5,494 bases of DNA. Origin: Candidatus Acetothermia bacterium (GTDB lineage: Bacteria; Bipolaricaulota; Bipolaricaulia; Bipolaricaulales; Bipolaricaulaceae). The stretch's first letter is position 1, and each line of letters begins with the position of its first letter. Both the position numbers and the translations under genes were made by a program. The notes beneath the pieces are model-generated. The model was not told the DNA's origin. It did no database searches and saw only the letters and a list, made by a program, of their open reading frames with translations. The DNA lies in contig JAGDVW010000047.1 in assembly GCA_023255835.1 (NCBI GenBank), forward strand, positions 1 to 5,494. Reading direction: 5' to 3'. Of this stretch, positions 1 to 5,494 are shown piece after piece.

Positions 1-41
1 GGGCTGTAACTCTTTCAGGCCATCAGCTGTTCAGAAGCCCG

Positions 42-69
42 CTCGGCCTCTAGCTCCCCCGAGATTTTT
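42..69 (+). terminator. Weak candidate terminator of a gene upstream of the window
   Basis: A 5-bp GC-rich stem, CTCGG at 42-46 and CCGAG at 59-63 with a 12-base loop, is followed after one base by five T residues at 65-69. This is the shape of a Rho-independent terminator for + strand transcription entering from the left. The stem is short and the loop long, so it could be chance in GC-rich DNA. Confidence 0.22.
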
Positions 70-103
70 CATGGCGTGTATCAGGAAGCATGCGTTTGGC
101 CAG

Positions 104-109
104 TATAAA
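104..109 (+). promoter_or_regulatory. Possible -10 element (TATAAA)
   Basis: TATAAA at 104-109 sits in the most AT-rich part of the leader and would give a leader of roughly 150 bases before the acs start. No recognisable -35 hexamer lies 16-18 bases upstream (around 80-87), and there is no extended -10 TG. It is a candidate only. Confidence 0.18.
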
Positions 110-201
110 AGAGCCATATCGCGGACCCGCGAAGGGGGCCAAGCAAGGTTGCCAGAGTCTGCCTGACGCATTGCGCAGGATTCCAAAGCCAATTTGGGCC
201 C

Positions 202-229
202 TTGAGATTGGAACACTCTGGGCTACCAT
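202..229 (+). promoter_or_regulatory. Possible sigma70-type promoter close to acs
   Basis: TTGAGA at 202-207 matches TTGACA in five of six bases. After 16 bases TACCAT at 224-229 matches TATAAT in four of six. Transcription would start near 236 and give a leader of under 30 bases. The -10 candidate overlaps the hairpin at 221-240, which is the main reason for doubt: one of the two readings is probably wrong. Confidence 0.2.
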
Positions 230-240
230 CTTTGGTAGTC
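221..240 (+). other. Stem-loop just upstream of the acs ribosome binding site
   Basis: GGCTACCA (221-228) and TGGTAGTC (233-240) can pair into an 8-bp stem (seven Watson-Crick pairs and one G-T) around a TCTT tetraloop. It ends five bases before the first SD-like GGAGG. No T tract follows, so it does not look like a terminator. It could be an mRNA-stability or translation-control element, or a dyad operator in DNA. Confidence 0.35.
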
Positions 241-245
241 TTCTC

Positions 246-261
246 GGAGGAAAGGAGGAAA
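246..261 (+). promoter_or_regulatory. Tandem Shine-Dalgarno deciding the GTG start of acs
   Basis: GGAGGAAA occurs twice back to back (246-253 and 254-261). The downstream core AGGAGG at 253-258 lies five bases from GTG 264, which is good spacing. The upstream GGAGG (246-250) lies 13 bases away. This is the main evidence for starting acs at 264 rather than at ATG 90, which is preceded only by a poor AGGA three bases away. Confidence 0.8.
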
Positions 262-263
262 CG

Positions 264-2213
264 GTGACGCGTTGGGTCGTCCCCGATCCCAAACGGGAGA
301 ACTGGTACTGGCCAAACGATGCGATGAGGGAACGGGCTTGGGTTTCCGATCCCAAGATCTATGAAGAGGCGGCAGCGGACCCTGTGGCCTTCTGGGCCAA
401 ACGGGCCGAGGAAATCGTCTGGTTCGAAAAATGGAAGGAGACCTATATCGACGAGCCCTACGCCTACAAGTGGTTTGTGGGCGGAAAGCTCAACCTCTCC
501 TACAACTCCCTCGATCGGCACGTGGAGGATGGCAAAGGCGATAAGGTGGCCCTCATTTGGGAGCCCGAGCCGCCGGATGAGCCCAACCGCATCCTCACCT
601 ACAAGGACCTTTTGGCGGAGGTCTCGCGGCTGGCCAACGCCCTGAAACGTCTGGGGATAAAGAAAGGCGATCGGGTGGGGATTTACCTCCCCATGATCCC
701 CGAGGCGGTGATCGCCATGCAGGCCTGTGTCCGCATCGGAGCCGTCCACACCGTGGTCTTCTCCGCTTTTTCCGCGGAGGCCCTGCGCGACCGGCTTTTG
801 GACTCCGGGGCCCGCCTCCTCATCACCGCCGACGGTTACTATCGCCGCGGAAAACTCATCGACTTAAAGCCCCAGGCGGACCAGGCCTTGGCCGGGACCA
901 AGGTGGAGAAGGTCATTGTGGTCCGCCGCACCGGCCATCAAATCCCCATGCACCCCGGCCGGGATCTTTGGTACCACGAGCTGGTGAAGGGCGAAAAGGA
1001 CTTCTGCCCAGCCGAGCCCCTGGATAGCGAGGACCTCGCTTTCATCCTCTACACCTCCGGGACCACCGGGAAACCTAAGGGTGTCATGCACACCACCGGT
1101 GGCTATGCTGTCCAGGTCTACATCACGGCCAAATGGGACTTCAACCTCCATGAGGACGATGTGCACTTCTGCACCGCCGACGTGGGCTGGATCACCGGCC
1201 ACTCTTATCTCAACTACGGCCCCCTCATGAACGGGGTGGCCACCGTGGTTTATGAGGGCTCCCCCGATTACCCGGATTTCGGCCGGATGTGGCAGATCAT
1301 CGAAAAACACAAGGTCACCGTGTACTACACCGCGCCCACGGCCATCCGCATGCACGTGAAATGGGGCGAGGAGTGGCCGAAAAAGTACGACCTTTCCTCC
1401 CTCCGGGTGTTGGGGACGGTGGGCGAGCCCATCAACGAGGAGGCCTGGCTTTGGTACTTCAAGCTCATCGGCGGGGAGCGCTGCCCCATCATCGACACCT
1501 GGTGGCAGACGGAGACCGGCGCCACCTGTGTGGAAGCTTTGCCGGGGATCGGCCCGTTCATCCCCACTGTGGCCGGGAGGCCTTTCCCCGGGATCCGCGC
1601 CAGGATCGTGGACGCCGGAGGCCAGCCGGTTAAGACCGGTGAGGGCGGTTACCTCGTGTTGGAGCCGCCCTTCCCTCCAAGCCTCCTGCGCGGCCTTTAC
1701 GGCGATCCCGAGAAATTCCGGGCCACCTATTTCGGGGAGTTTGGGCCCAGGCTCTATTTCACCAAAGATGGGGCCCGCATGGACGAGATGGGCAACATCC
1801 GCATCACCGGAAGGGTGGACGACGTGATGAACGTGGCCGGGCACCGCTTGGCCACGGCCGAGGTGGAGGACGCCCTCTCCCAGCACCCCTTGGTCTCCGA
1901 GGTGGCCGTGGTCTCCCGGCCCGACGAAGTGAAGGGCGAGGTCCCGGTGGCCTTTGTTCTCCTCAAGGCCGGGGCCCAGCCCTCGGAGGAGCTCAAAAAG
2001 GAGCTCATCAAAACGGTGGACAAGTACATCGGGCCCACGGCCCGGCCCGCGGACATCTACTTCGTGGAGGATGTGCCGAAAACCCGCTCCGGGAAGATCA
2101 TGCGCCGGATCCTCAAGGCCCTGGTGCGGGGGGAGCCGGTGGGCGACATCACCACCCTCCGCAACCCCGAGAGCGTGGAGGAGCTCAAAAGGATCGTGGG
2201 TTACAAAGGCTAG
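264..2213 (+). CDS. acs: Acetyl-CoA synthetase, AMP-forming
   Basis: This cytoplasmic enzyme converts acetate, ATP and CoA to acetyl-CoA, AMP and PPi through acetyl-AMP. From GTG 264 it is 649 aa, against 652 in E. coli. Visible motifs: P-loop YTSGTTGKPKG (263-273), CTADVGWITGHSY (303-315), the TVGEP nucleotide motif (385-389), DTWWQTETG (411-419) with the acetate-pocket Trp at 414, Asp502, ITGR (Arg517), hinge Asp519, GHR (Arg528) and catalytic Lys611 in PKTRSGK. Trp414 argues for acetate or propionate rather than longer acids. Oddities against the enteric enzyme, from recalled sequences: FSAFS for FGGFS, TKDGA for the usual (S/T)GDGA, LATAE for LGTAE, and Asp at the position of the CoA-contacting Arg584. 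Lys611 is the equivalent of the lysine acetylated by Pat, and a Pat-like gene lies downstream on the other strand. Co-transcribed with the acetate permease 24 bases downstream. Propionyl-CoA synthetase activity cannot be excluded. Confidence 0.95.
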   Translation: MTRWVVPDPKRENWYWPNDAMRERAWVSDPKIYEEAAADPVAFWAKRAEEIVWFEKWKETYIDEPYAYKWFVGGKLNLSYNSLDRHVEDGKGDKVALIWEPEPPDEPNRILTYKDLLAEVSRLANALKRLGIKKGDRVGIYLPMIPEAVIAMQACVRIGAVHTVVFSAFSAEALRDRLLDSGARLLITADGYYRRGKLIDLKPQADQALAGTKVEKVIVVRRTGHQIPMHPGRDLWYHELVKGEKDFCPAEPLDSEDLAFILYTSGTTGKPKGVMHTTGGYAVQVYITAKWDFNLHEDDVHFCTADVGWITGHSYLNYGPLMNGVATVVYEGSPDYPDFGRMWQIIEKHKVTVYYTAPTAIRMHVKWGEEWPKKYDLSSLRVLGTVGEPINEEAWLWYFKLIGGERCPIIDTWWQTETGATCVEALPGIGPFIPTVAGRPFPGIRARIVDAGGQPVKTGEGGYLVLEPPFPPSLLRGLYGDPEKFRATYFGEFGPRLYFTKDGARMDEMGNIRITGRVDDVMNVAGHRLATAEVEDALSQHPLVSEVAVVSRPDEVKGEVPVAFVLLKAGAQPSEELKKELIKTVDKYIGPTARPADIYFVEDVPKTRSGKIMRRILKALVRGEPVGDITTLRNPESVEELKRIVGYKG

Positions 2214-2227
2214 CCCATTTTCCAGAA

Positions 2228-2233
2228 AGGAGG
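2228..2233 (+). promoter_or_regulatory. Shine-Dalgarno of the acetate permease gene
   Basis: AGGAGG ends four bases before ATG 2238. The 10-base block GAAAGGAGGA (2225-2234) is identical to the one before acs (250-259), suggesting similarly strong translation of both operon members. Confidence 0.8.
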
Positions 2234-2237
2234 ATCG

Positions 2238-2819
2238 ATGACGGAGAACAAGCTAGCCAATCCTGCTCCTTTGGGTCTTGGTGGCTTTGCCCTTTCCACC
2301 TTCATTTTGAACCTTGTTAACGCTGGGCTGGTTTCGGCGGAAACCCTGGGCTTGGTCATGCCCGTGGCCATGTTTTACGGAGGGCTGGCCCAGCTTCTTG
2401 CGGGGATGTGGGACATCCGCCGCGGTGACACCTTCGGCGGCACATGCTTCAGCTCCTACGGAGCCTTTTGGCTCGGGCTTGCCAGCTACTTTTTCCTTCG
2501 CTGGGCCGGGATCGCTCCCGAGGTGCCGCCCTCTGGGGTGGCCGTGGTCCTCTTTGCCTGGGGGATCTTCACCGCTTACGCTACTGTGGCTTCCTTGAAG
2601 CTCCCGCGCGCCATCACCTGGATTTTCATTACGCTCACGATCCTCTTTTTCCTTTTGGGGATCGGGGAGTTCGTGCCGGTGGTGCGCACCATCGCCGGGT
2701 TTGAGGGCTTGCTGTGCGCCCTGATCGCCTGGTATTCGTCGGCAGCGATCCTCATCAACACCGTACACGGGAAAATCGTTCTTCCTGTGGGCGAAAGGGT
2801 TGCGGTGCCCAAACGCTAG
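2238..2819 (+). CDS. satP: Acetate permease, AceTr (GPR1/FUN34/YaaH) family, SatP-like
   Basis: An inner-membrane carrier. Family members such as E. coli SatP import acetate (and in some cases succinate), in E. coli with protons. The 193-aa protein starts with LANPAPLGL (residues 6-14), which contains the family signature NPAPLGL. Six hydrophobic segments are visible at about 15-32, 36-57, 67-88, 99-119, 125-146 and 152-174. FYGG (46-49) and SYGAFW (73-78) are also family-typical. Phe17, Tyr74 and Leu133 align with Phe17, Tyr72 and Leu131 of E. coli SatP, the hydrophobic constriction of the pore, by alignment from memory. The C-terminal VLPVGE (181-186) resembles the E. coli end VLPIGE. Placement directly behind acs supports acetate as substrate. 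Enterobacteria put the unrelated carrier ActP in this position, so the pairing differs from the E. coli operon. Exact substrate range is inferred, not seen. Confidence 0.93.
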   Translation: MTENKLANPAPLGLGGFALSTFILNLVNAGLVSAETLGLVMPVAMFYGGLAQLLAGMWDIRRGDTFGGTCFSSYGAFWLGLASYFFLRWAGIAPEVPPSGVAVVLFAWGIFTAYATVASLKLPRAITWIFITLTILFFLLGIGEFVPVVRTIAGFEGLLCALIAWYSSAAILINTVHGKIVLPVGERVAVPKR

Positions 2820-2831
2820 AAAAACAGGGGG

Positions 2832-2859
2832 AAGGGGCGAGGAAAACTCGCCCCTTTTT
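2832..2859 (+). terminator. Intrinsic terminator between convergent genes
   Basis: A perfect 10-bp stem, AAGGGGCGAG (2832-2841) with CTCGCCCCTT (2847-2856), encloses the loop GAAAA, and T residues run through 2855-2859. It ends the acs-satP transcript 12 bases past the satP stop. The same stem begins two bases beyond the stop of the opposing gene, so it may also act on the minus strand. There the T run (complement of 2820-2824) starts seven bases after the stem, so termination in that direction should be weaker. Confidence 0.85.
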
Positions 2860-5494
2860 ATTCCATGGAGAGGGTGGCGAGAATTACCCCCTCTTCCATT
2901 TTGTAGGAAAGATTGAACCCGCGCTTTTCGAAGATCCGGATCATCCGGATGTTGTCCGGCGTGGTCTCCGCCGTGACCTTGCGGATCCCCCAGCTTTTGG
3001 CGATCTCCAAGGCGTAATCGGTGAGGATTCCCCCTAGGCCCTTGTTCTGCCAGGGATCGGCCACGAACACCGCGTATTCCGCGTTCACCCGGTCCGGGTC
3101 AGAAATGAGCCGGCCCACCCCGATCATCCGTTTTCTCCCGTCCTCCTCCACGATGCCCACGATGGCCATCTCCCGGTCGTAGTCGATGAAACAGTAAGGG
3201 ATGGCCATTTGGTGCGTGGTCTCCTTGAAGATATAGCGAAAACGGAAGCGGATGGACTCCCGGGAGGAGATGGCCAACATCTCGTGCCAAAGGGGCTCAT
3301 CTTCAGGGCGGATGGGCCGGAGGAGGACCTTGGTCCCGTCCTTGAGGGTGACCCAGCGTTCATACCCCTCGGGATAGGGGCGGATCACCAGGTGGCTGTA
3401 GGGCCGGGGCTCCCTCTTCAGAGCCTCTTCCTCCACCACCACCCGCGCATCCAGGGCCACCACCTCCTCGGGTGTCACCACAAGAGGGTTCACGTCGATT
3501 TCCTGGATCTCCGGAAAGTCCGCGACGAGGTAGGAAAAGCGCATGATGACCTCGAGGAGTTTTTCCACGTTCATGCGGGGCCGGCCCCGAAAGCCCTGAA
3601 GAAGGGGCCAGATCCGAAGCGATTCCAAAAGATGGGTGGCCAGGCGCTCGTTCAGGGGTGGAAGGCCCAAGGCCCGATCCCGCAAAACTTCGGCGGTGAC
3701 CCCGCCCGCCCCGACCATGAGCACGGCCCCGAAAGTCGGATCCTTCTTGGCCCCGAGGATCATCTCCACCCCGCGGGCGGTGGAGACCATCCTTTGCACC
3801 GTCACCCCCTCGATCCGCGCCTTCGGTGCCTTCTCTTGAGCGTTGGCGAGGATCTGCCGGAATGCTTGCCGTACCCCCTCCTCGGTGAGGATCCCCACCA
3901 TCACCCCGCCCACATCCGTCTTGTGGGTGATATCAGGGGACTGGATCTTCAGGACCACCGGGAACCCCAGCTTTTTAGCGAGCTCCACGGCCTCGTCCTC
4001 GTTTTGGGCGAGCTCCGGCATGGTCACCGGGATCCCATAAGCGGAGAGGAGGGCCTTGGAATCGCGCTCCCCCAGGATCCTTTCCTTGCGGAAAATGGGG
4101 AGGAAATCCTCCCGGATCTTCTTCCGGTCCACCGCGAACTCCACGGGGATCTCCCGCGGGGTTTGATAAAGGAGGTCCAAGTTTCTCCCGTAGTCCACAA
4201 GGTGCATGAAGGCCTGCACGGCCTGGTCGGGGGTGAGGTAGGTGGGGATGCCCGCTTGGTTCAGGATGCGGATTCCCTCCTGGACAGCGGTTCCTCCCAT
4301 CCAGGCGGCCAAAACTGGTTTGGGATGCTTTTTGGCCACCTCGGAAACGGCCCGGGCAGTGCCCGTGCAATCGGTCATGGCCTGAGGGGTGAGGATCACC
4401 AAAACTGCGTCCACCCCAGGATCGCTGAGCACCACCTCCAGGGCTTGGGCATAGCGCTCGGGCGAGGCGTCTCCTAGGACGTCCACGGGGTCCCCGTGGG
4501 ACCAGAACGGTGGGAGGATTTTGTTGAGCTTTCCCATGGTTTCCGGGGAGAGTTCGGCAAGCTGGCCATGGCGGGCGATGAGGGCGTCGGTGGCCATGAC
4601 CCCGGGGCCCCCGGCGTTGGTGACGATGGCGAGCCGGGGCCCCAGGGGCGGCCGCACCCGGGCCAACAACTCCGCGGTGTCGAAGATCTCGCCGATCTCG
4701 TAGACCCGCACTGCGCCGGCCCGCCGGAACGCCGCATCGTAGACGGCGTCCTCCCCGGCCATGGCCCCGGTATGGGAGCTTGCGGCCCGGGCGGACTCCG
4801 CAAACCGCCCGGCCTTATAAACCACGATGGGTTTGGTCCGGGAAAAGGCGCGGGCCGCGGACATGAACCGCCGGGCTTCAGTGATGGACTCCACATAAAG
4901 GATGATGGACCTCGTCCGCTCGTCCTCGCCGAAATAGTCGATGAGGTCCCCGAAGGTGACGTCCACCATGTTCCCGATGGAGACGAAGTAGGAAAAGCCG
5001 ATCCCTTCCTCCAACGCCCAGTCCAAGACGGATGTGCAGAGGGCCCCGGATTGGGAGATGAAGGCCACGTGGCCATCGGGTGGCATGGCCGCGGCGAAGC
5101 TGGCGTTGAGGCGAAGGGAGGGGACGATAACACCCAAGCAGTTTGGGCCGATGACCCGCATCCCCTCGTACTTTTGGATCGTCTCCCTAAGGCGCGCCTC
5201 AAGCCTCCGGCCTTCCTCCCCGGCCTCCTTGAAACCCGCGGAGATGATGATCACCCCCAGGATCCCGGCCTCCCCGCACTGCTCCAAAATGTCGGGCACC
5301 GTGGCCGCCGGGGTGCAAATGATGGCCAAATCCGGGGTACGGGGAAGGCTTTTCACGTCGGGATAAGCGTGGATCCCTTGAACCGCCTCGTAGCGGGGAT
5401 TGACCGGATAGACCACCCCGGAAAAGCCCGAGCCGATCAAATTCTTTAGCACCGTGTAACCAACGCTCGCCGGGTTATTGCTGGCGCCAACGAC
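2858..5494 (-). CDS. ADP-forming acyl-CoA synthetase fused to Pat-type GNAT protein acetyltransferase (5' end outside window)
   Basis: Partial: codons stay open to the window edge and begin VVGASNNPASVG, the Rossmann start of the CoA-binding domain, so GTG 5452 is not the true start. 878 residues are visible (residue 1 = codon 5494-5492) and probably only a short N-terminus is missing. Order: CoA-binding domain (about 1-125, IGPNCLG at 115-121), succinyl-CoA-ligase-like domains (about 140-440, FISQSGAL at 145-152), ATP-grasp (about 465-690), GNAT (about 710-878). The GNAT domain shows IDYDREMA, a candidate catalytic Glu806 and the acetyl-CoA loop QNKGLG (816-821). The whole architecture matches Pat/YfiQ, which acetylates Acs. 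Unlike enteric Pat, it keeps the synthetase residues: phospho-His241 in SSHTGAMAG, Glu202, His524 in ITHKTDVGG and Asp667 in EIDVNPL. It could thus make acetyl-CoA or run in reverse to form ATP, acetylate proteins, or both. It converges on the acs operon. Confidence 0.9.
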   Translation of the reverse strand, partial: VVGASNNPASVGYTVLKNLIGSGFSGVVYPVNPRYEAVQGIHAYPDVKSLPRTPDLAIICTPAATVPDILEQCGEAGILGVIIISAGFKEAGEEGRRLEARLRETIQKYEGMRVIGPNCLGVIVPSLRLNASFAAAMPPDGHVAFISQSGALCTSVLDWALEEGIGFSYFVSIGNMVDVTFGDLIDYFGEDERTRSIILYVESITEARRFMSAARAFSRTKPIVVYKAGRFAESARAASSHTGAMAGEDAVYDAAFRRAGAVRVYEIGEIFDTAELLARVRPPLGPRLAIVTNAGGPGVMATDALIARHGQLAELSPETMGKLNKILPPFWSHGDPVDVLGDASPERYAQALEVVLSDPGVDAVLVILTPQAMTDCTGTARAVSEVAKKHPKPVLAAWMGGTAVQEGIRILNQAGIPTYLTPDQAVQAFMHLVDYGRNLDLLYQTPREIPVEFAVDRKKIREDFLPIFRKERILGERDSKALLSAYGIPVTMPELAQNEDEAVELAKKLGFPVVLKIQSPDITHKTDVGGVMVGILTEEGVRQAFRQILANAQEKAPKARIEGVTVQRMVSTARGVEMILGAKKDPTFGAVLMVGAGGVTAEVLRDRALGLPPLNERLATHLLESLRIWPLLQGFRGRPRMNVEKLLEVIMRFSYLVADFPEIQEIDVNPLVVTPEEVVALDARVVVEEEALKREPRPYSHLVIRPYPEGYERWVTLKDGTKVLLRPIRPEDEPLWHEMLAISSRESIRFRFRYIFKETTHQMAIPYCFIDYDREMAIVGIVEEDGRKRMIGVGRLISDPDRVNAEYAVFVADPWQNKGLGGILTDYALEIAKSWGIRKVTAETTPDNIRMIRIFEKRGFNLSYKMEEGVILATLSME

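Larger units (their letters stand above)
1..263 (+). promoter_or_regulatory. Non-coding leader / promoter region upstream of acs
   Basis: I see no convincing gene here. A frame open from ATG 90 runs into acs, but its 58 extra residues resemble no acetyl-CoA synthetase N-terminus and the better start is GTG 264. The stretch holds several short inverted repeats: CGCG/CGCG at 120-123 and 128-131, CCAGAGT/ACTCTGG at 152-158 and 215-221, CCAAA/TTTGG at 183-187 and 193-197, and GGCTACCA/TGGTAGTC at 221-240 (one G-T pair). It also holds a tandem Shine-Dalgarno sequence at 246-261. The promoter must lie here or just upstream of the window, because acs is the first gene of its operon in view. No tRNA or known riboswitch was recognised by eye. 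Confidence 0.6.

Noticed and set aside
18..71. Minus-strand 17-codon stretch reading KISGELEAERASEQLMA then a stop
   Set aside because: It looks like a plausible protein tail, but a stop codon directly precedes it, it has no usable start, and I recognise no family; too short to call a gene remnant.
90..263. 58-residue N-terminal extension of Acs from ATG 90
   Set aside because: Weak AGGA only three bases from the ATG, no resemblance to Acs N-termini, and GTG 264 has an excellent Shine-Dalgarno and gives the standard 649-aa length.
1..263. tRNA, CRISPR repeat or insertion-sequence end in the leader
   Set aside because: No cloverleaf, no regularly spaced repeats and no terminal inverted repeats with a target duplication were found by eye.
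864..1886. 340-residue open frame on the minus strand inside acs
   Set aside because: Antisense shadow of a GC-rich gene; rich in His, Gly and Pro, with no recognisable domain.
2253..2768. 171-residue minus-strand open frame inside satP
   Set aside because: Shadow of the permease gene, highly charged, with no supporting motif.
3209..4477. 422-residue open frame on the plus strand opposite the fusion gene
   Set aside because: Composition (many His, Gly, Asp, Leu) is typical of a reverse-complement shadow; the minus-strand protein is clearly the real gene.
4496..5449. 317-residue plus-strand open frame near the right end
   Set aside because: Also a shadow of the fusion gene, with no family signature.
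5450..5452. GTG 5452 as start codon of the fusion gene
   Set aside because: The frame stays open for 14 more codons to the window edge and these encode the conserved VVGASxxPxxxG start of the CoA-binding domain, so the true start lies outside.

Overview
The window carries a compact acetate-handling locus from a GC-rich prokaryote, most likely a bacterium. Codon third positions are mostly G or C. Both visible gene starts have strong AAAGGAGG Shine-Dalgarno sequences, and an intrinsic hairpin-plus-T terminator closes the operon. I cannot name the genus. The proteins fit a deeply branching or thermophilic bacterial group about as well as a proteobacterium.

Layout: positions 1-263 are a non-coding leader or promoter region with weak promoter candidates, several small inverted repeats and a tandem Shine-Dalgarno sequence. 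Positions 264-2213 (+) encode an AMP-forming acetyl-CoA synthetase (Acs, 649 aa, GTG start). After 24 bases, 2238-2819 (+) encode a six-helix acetate permease of the AceTr/GPR1-FUN34-YaaH family (SatP-like, 193 aa). The two form an operon. A 38-bp gap with a 10-bp-stem terminator follows. From the other side, 2858-5494 (-) encode a large protein whose N-terminus lies beyond the window. It combines an NDP(ADP)-forming acyl-CoA synthetase with a C-terminal GNAT acetyltransferase, the architecture of the protein acetyltransferase Pat (YfiQ/PatZ).

How they fit together: the permease brings acetate in and Acs activates it to acetyl-CoA at the cost of ATP to AMP. In enterobacteria Pat acetylates the catalytic lysine of Acs and switches it off. 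That lysine and its PKTRSGK surroundings are intact here (codon 2094-2096), so the locus may pair the enzyme, its substrate importer and its post-translational brake.

The most interesting point is that the Pat-like protein has not lost the ADP-forming synthetase active site. Enteric Pat has Asn where the phosphorylated His should be. This protein keeps that His in an SSHTGAMAG motif, plus the partner Glu, the second His and the ATP-grasp Asp. It may therefore be a true dual-function enzyme: an energy-conserving, reversible acetate:CoA ligase that also acetylates the competing ATP-to-AMP enzyme next door. No deacetylase (CobB/Sir2 or AcuC type) lies inside the window.
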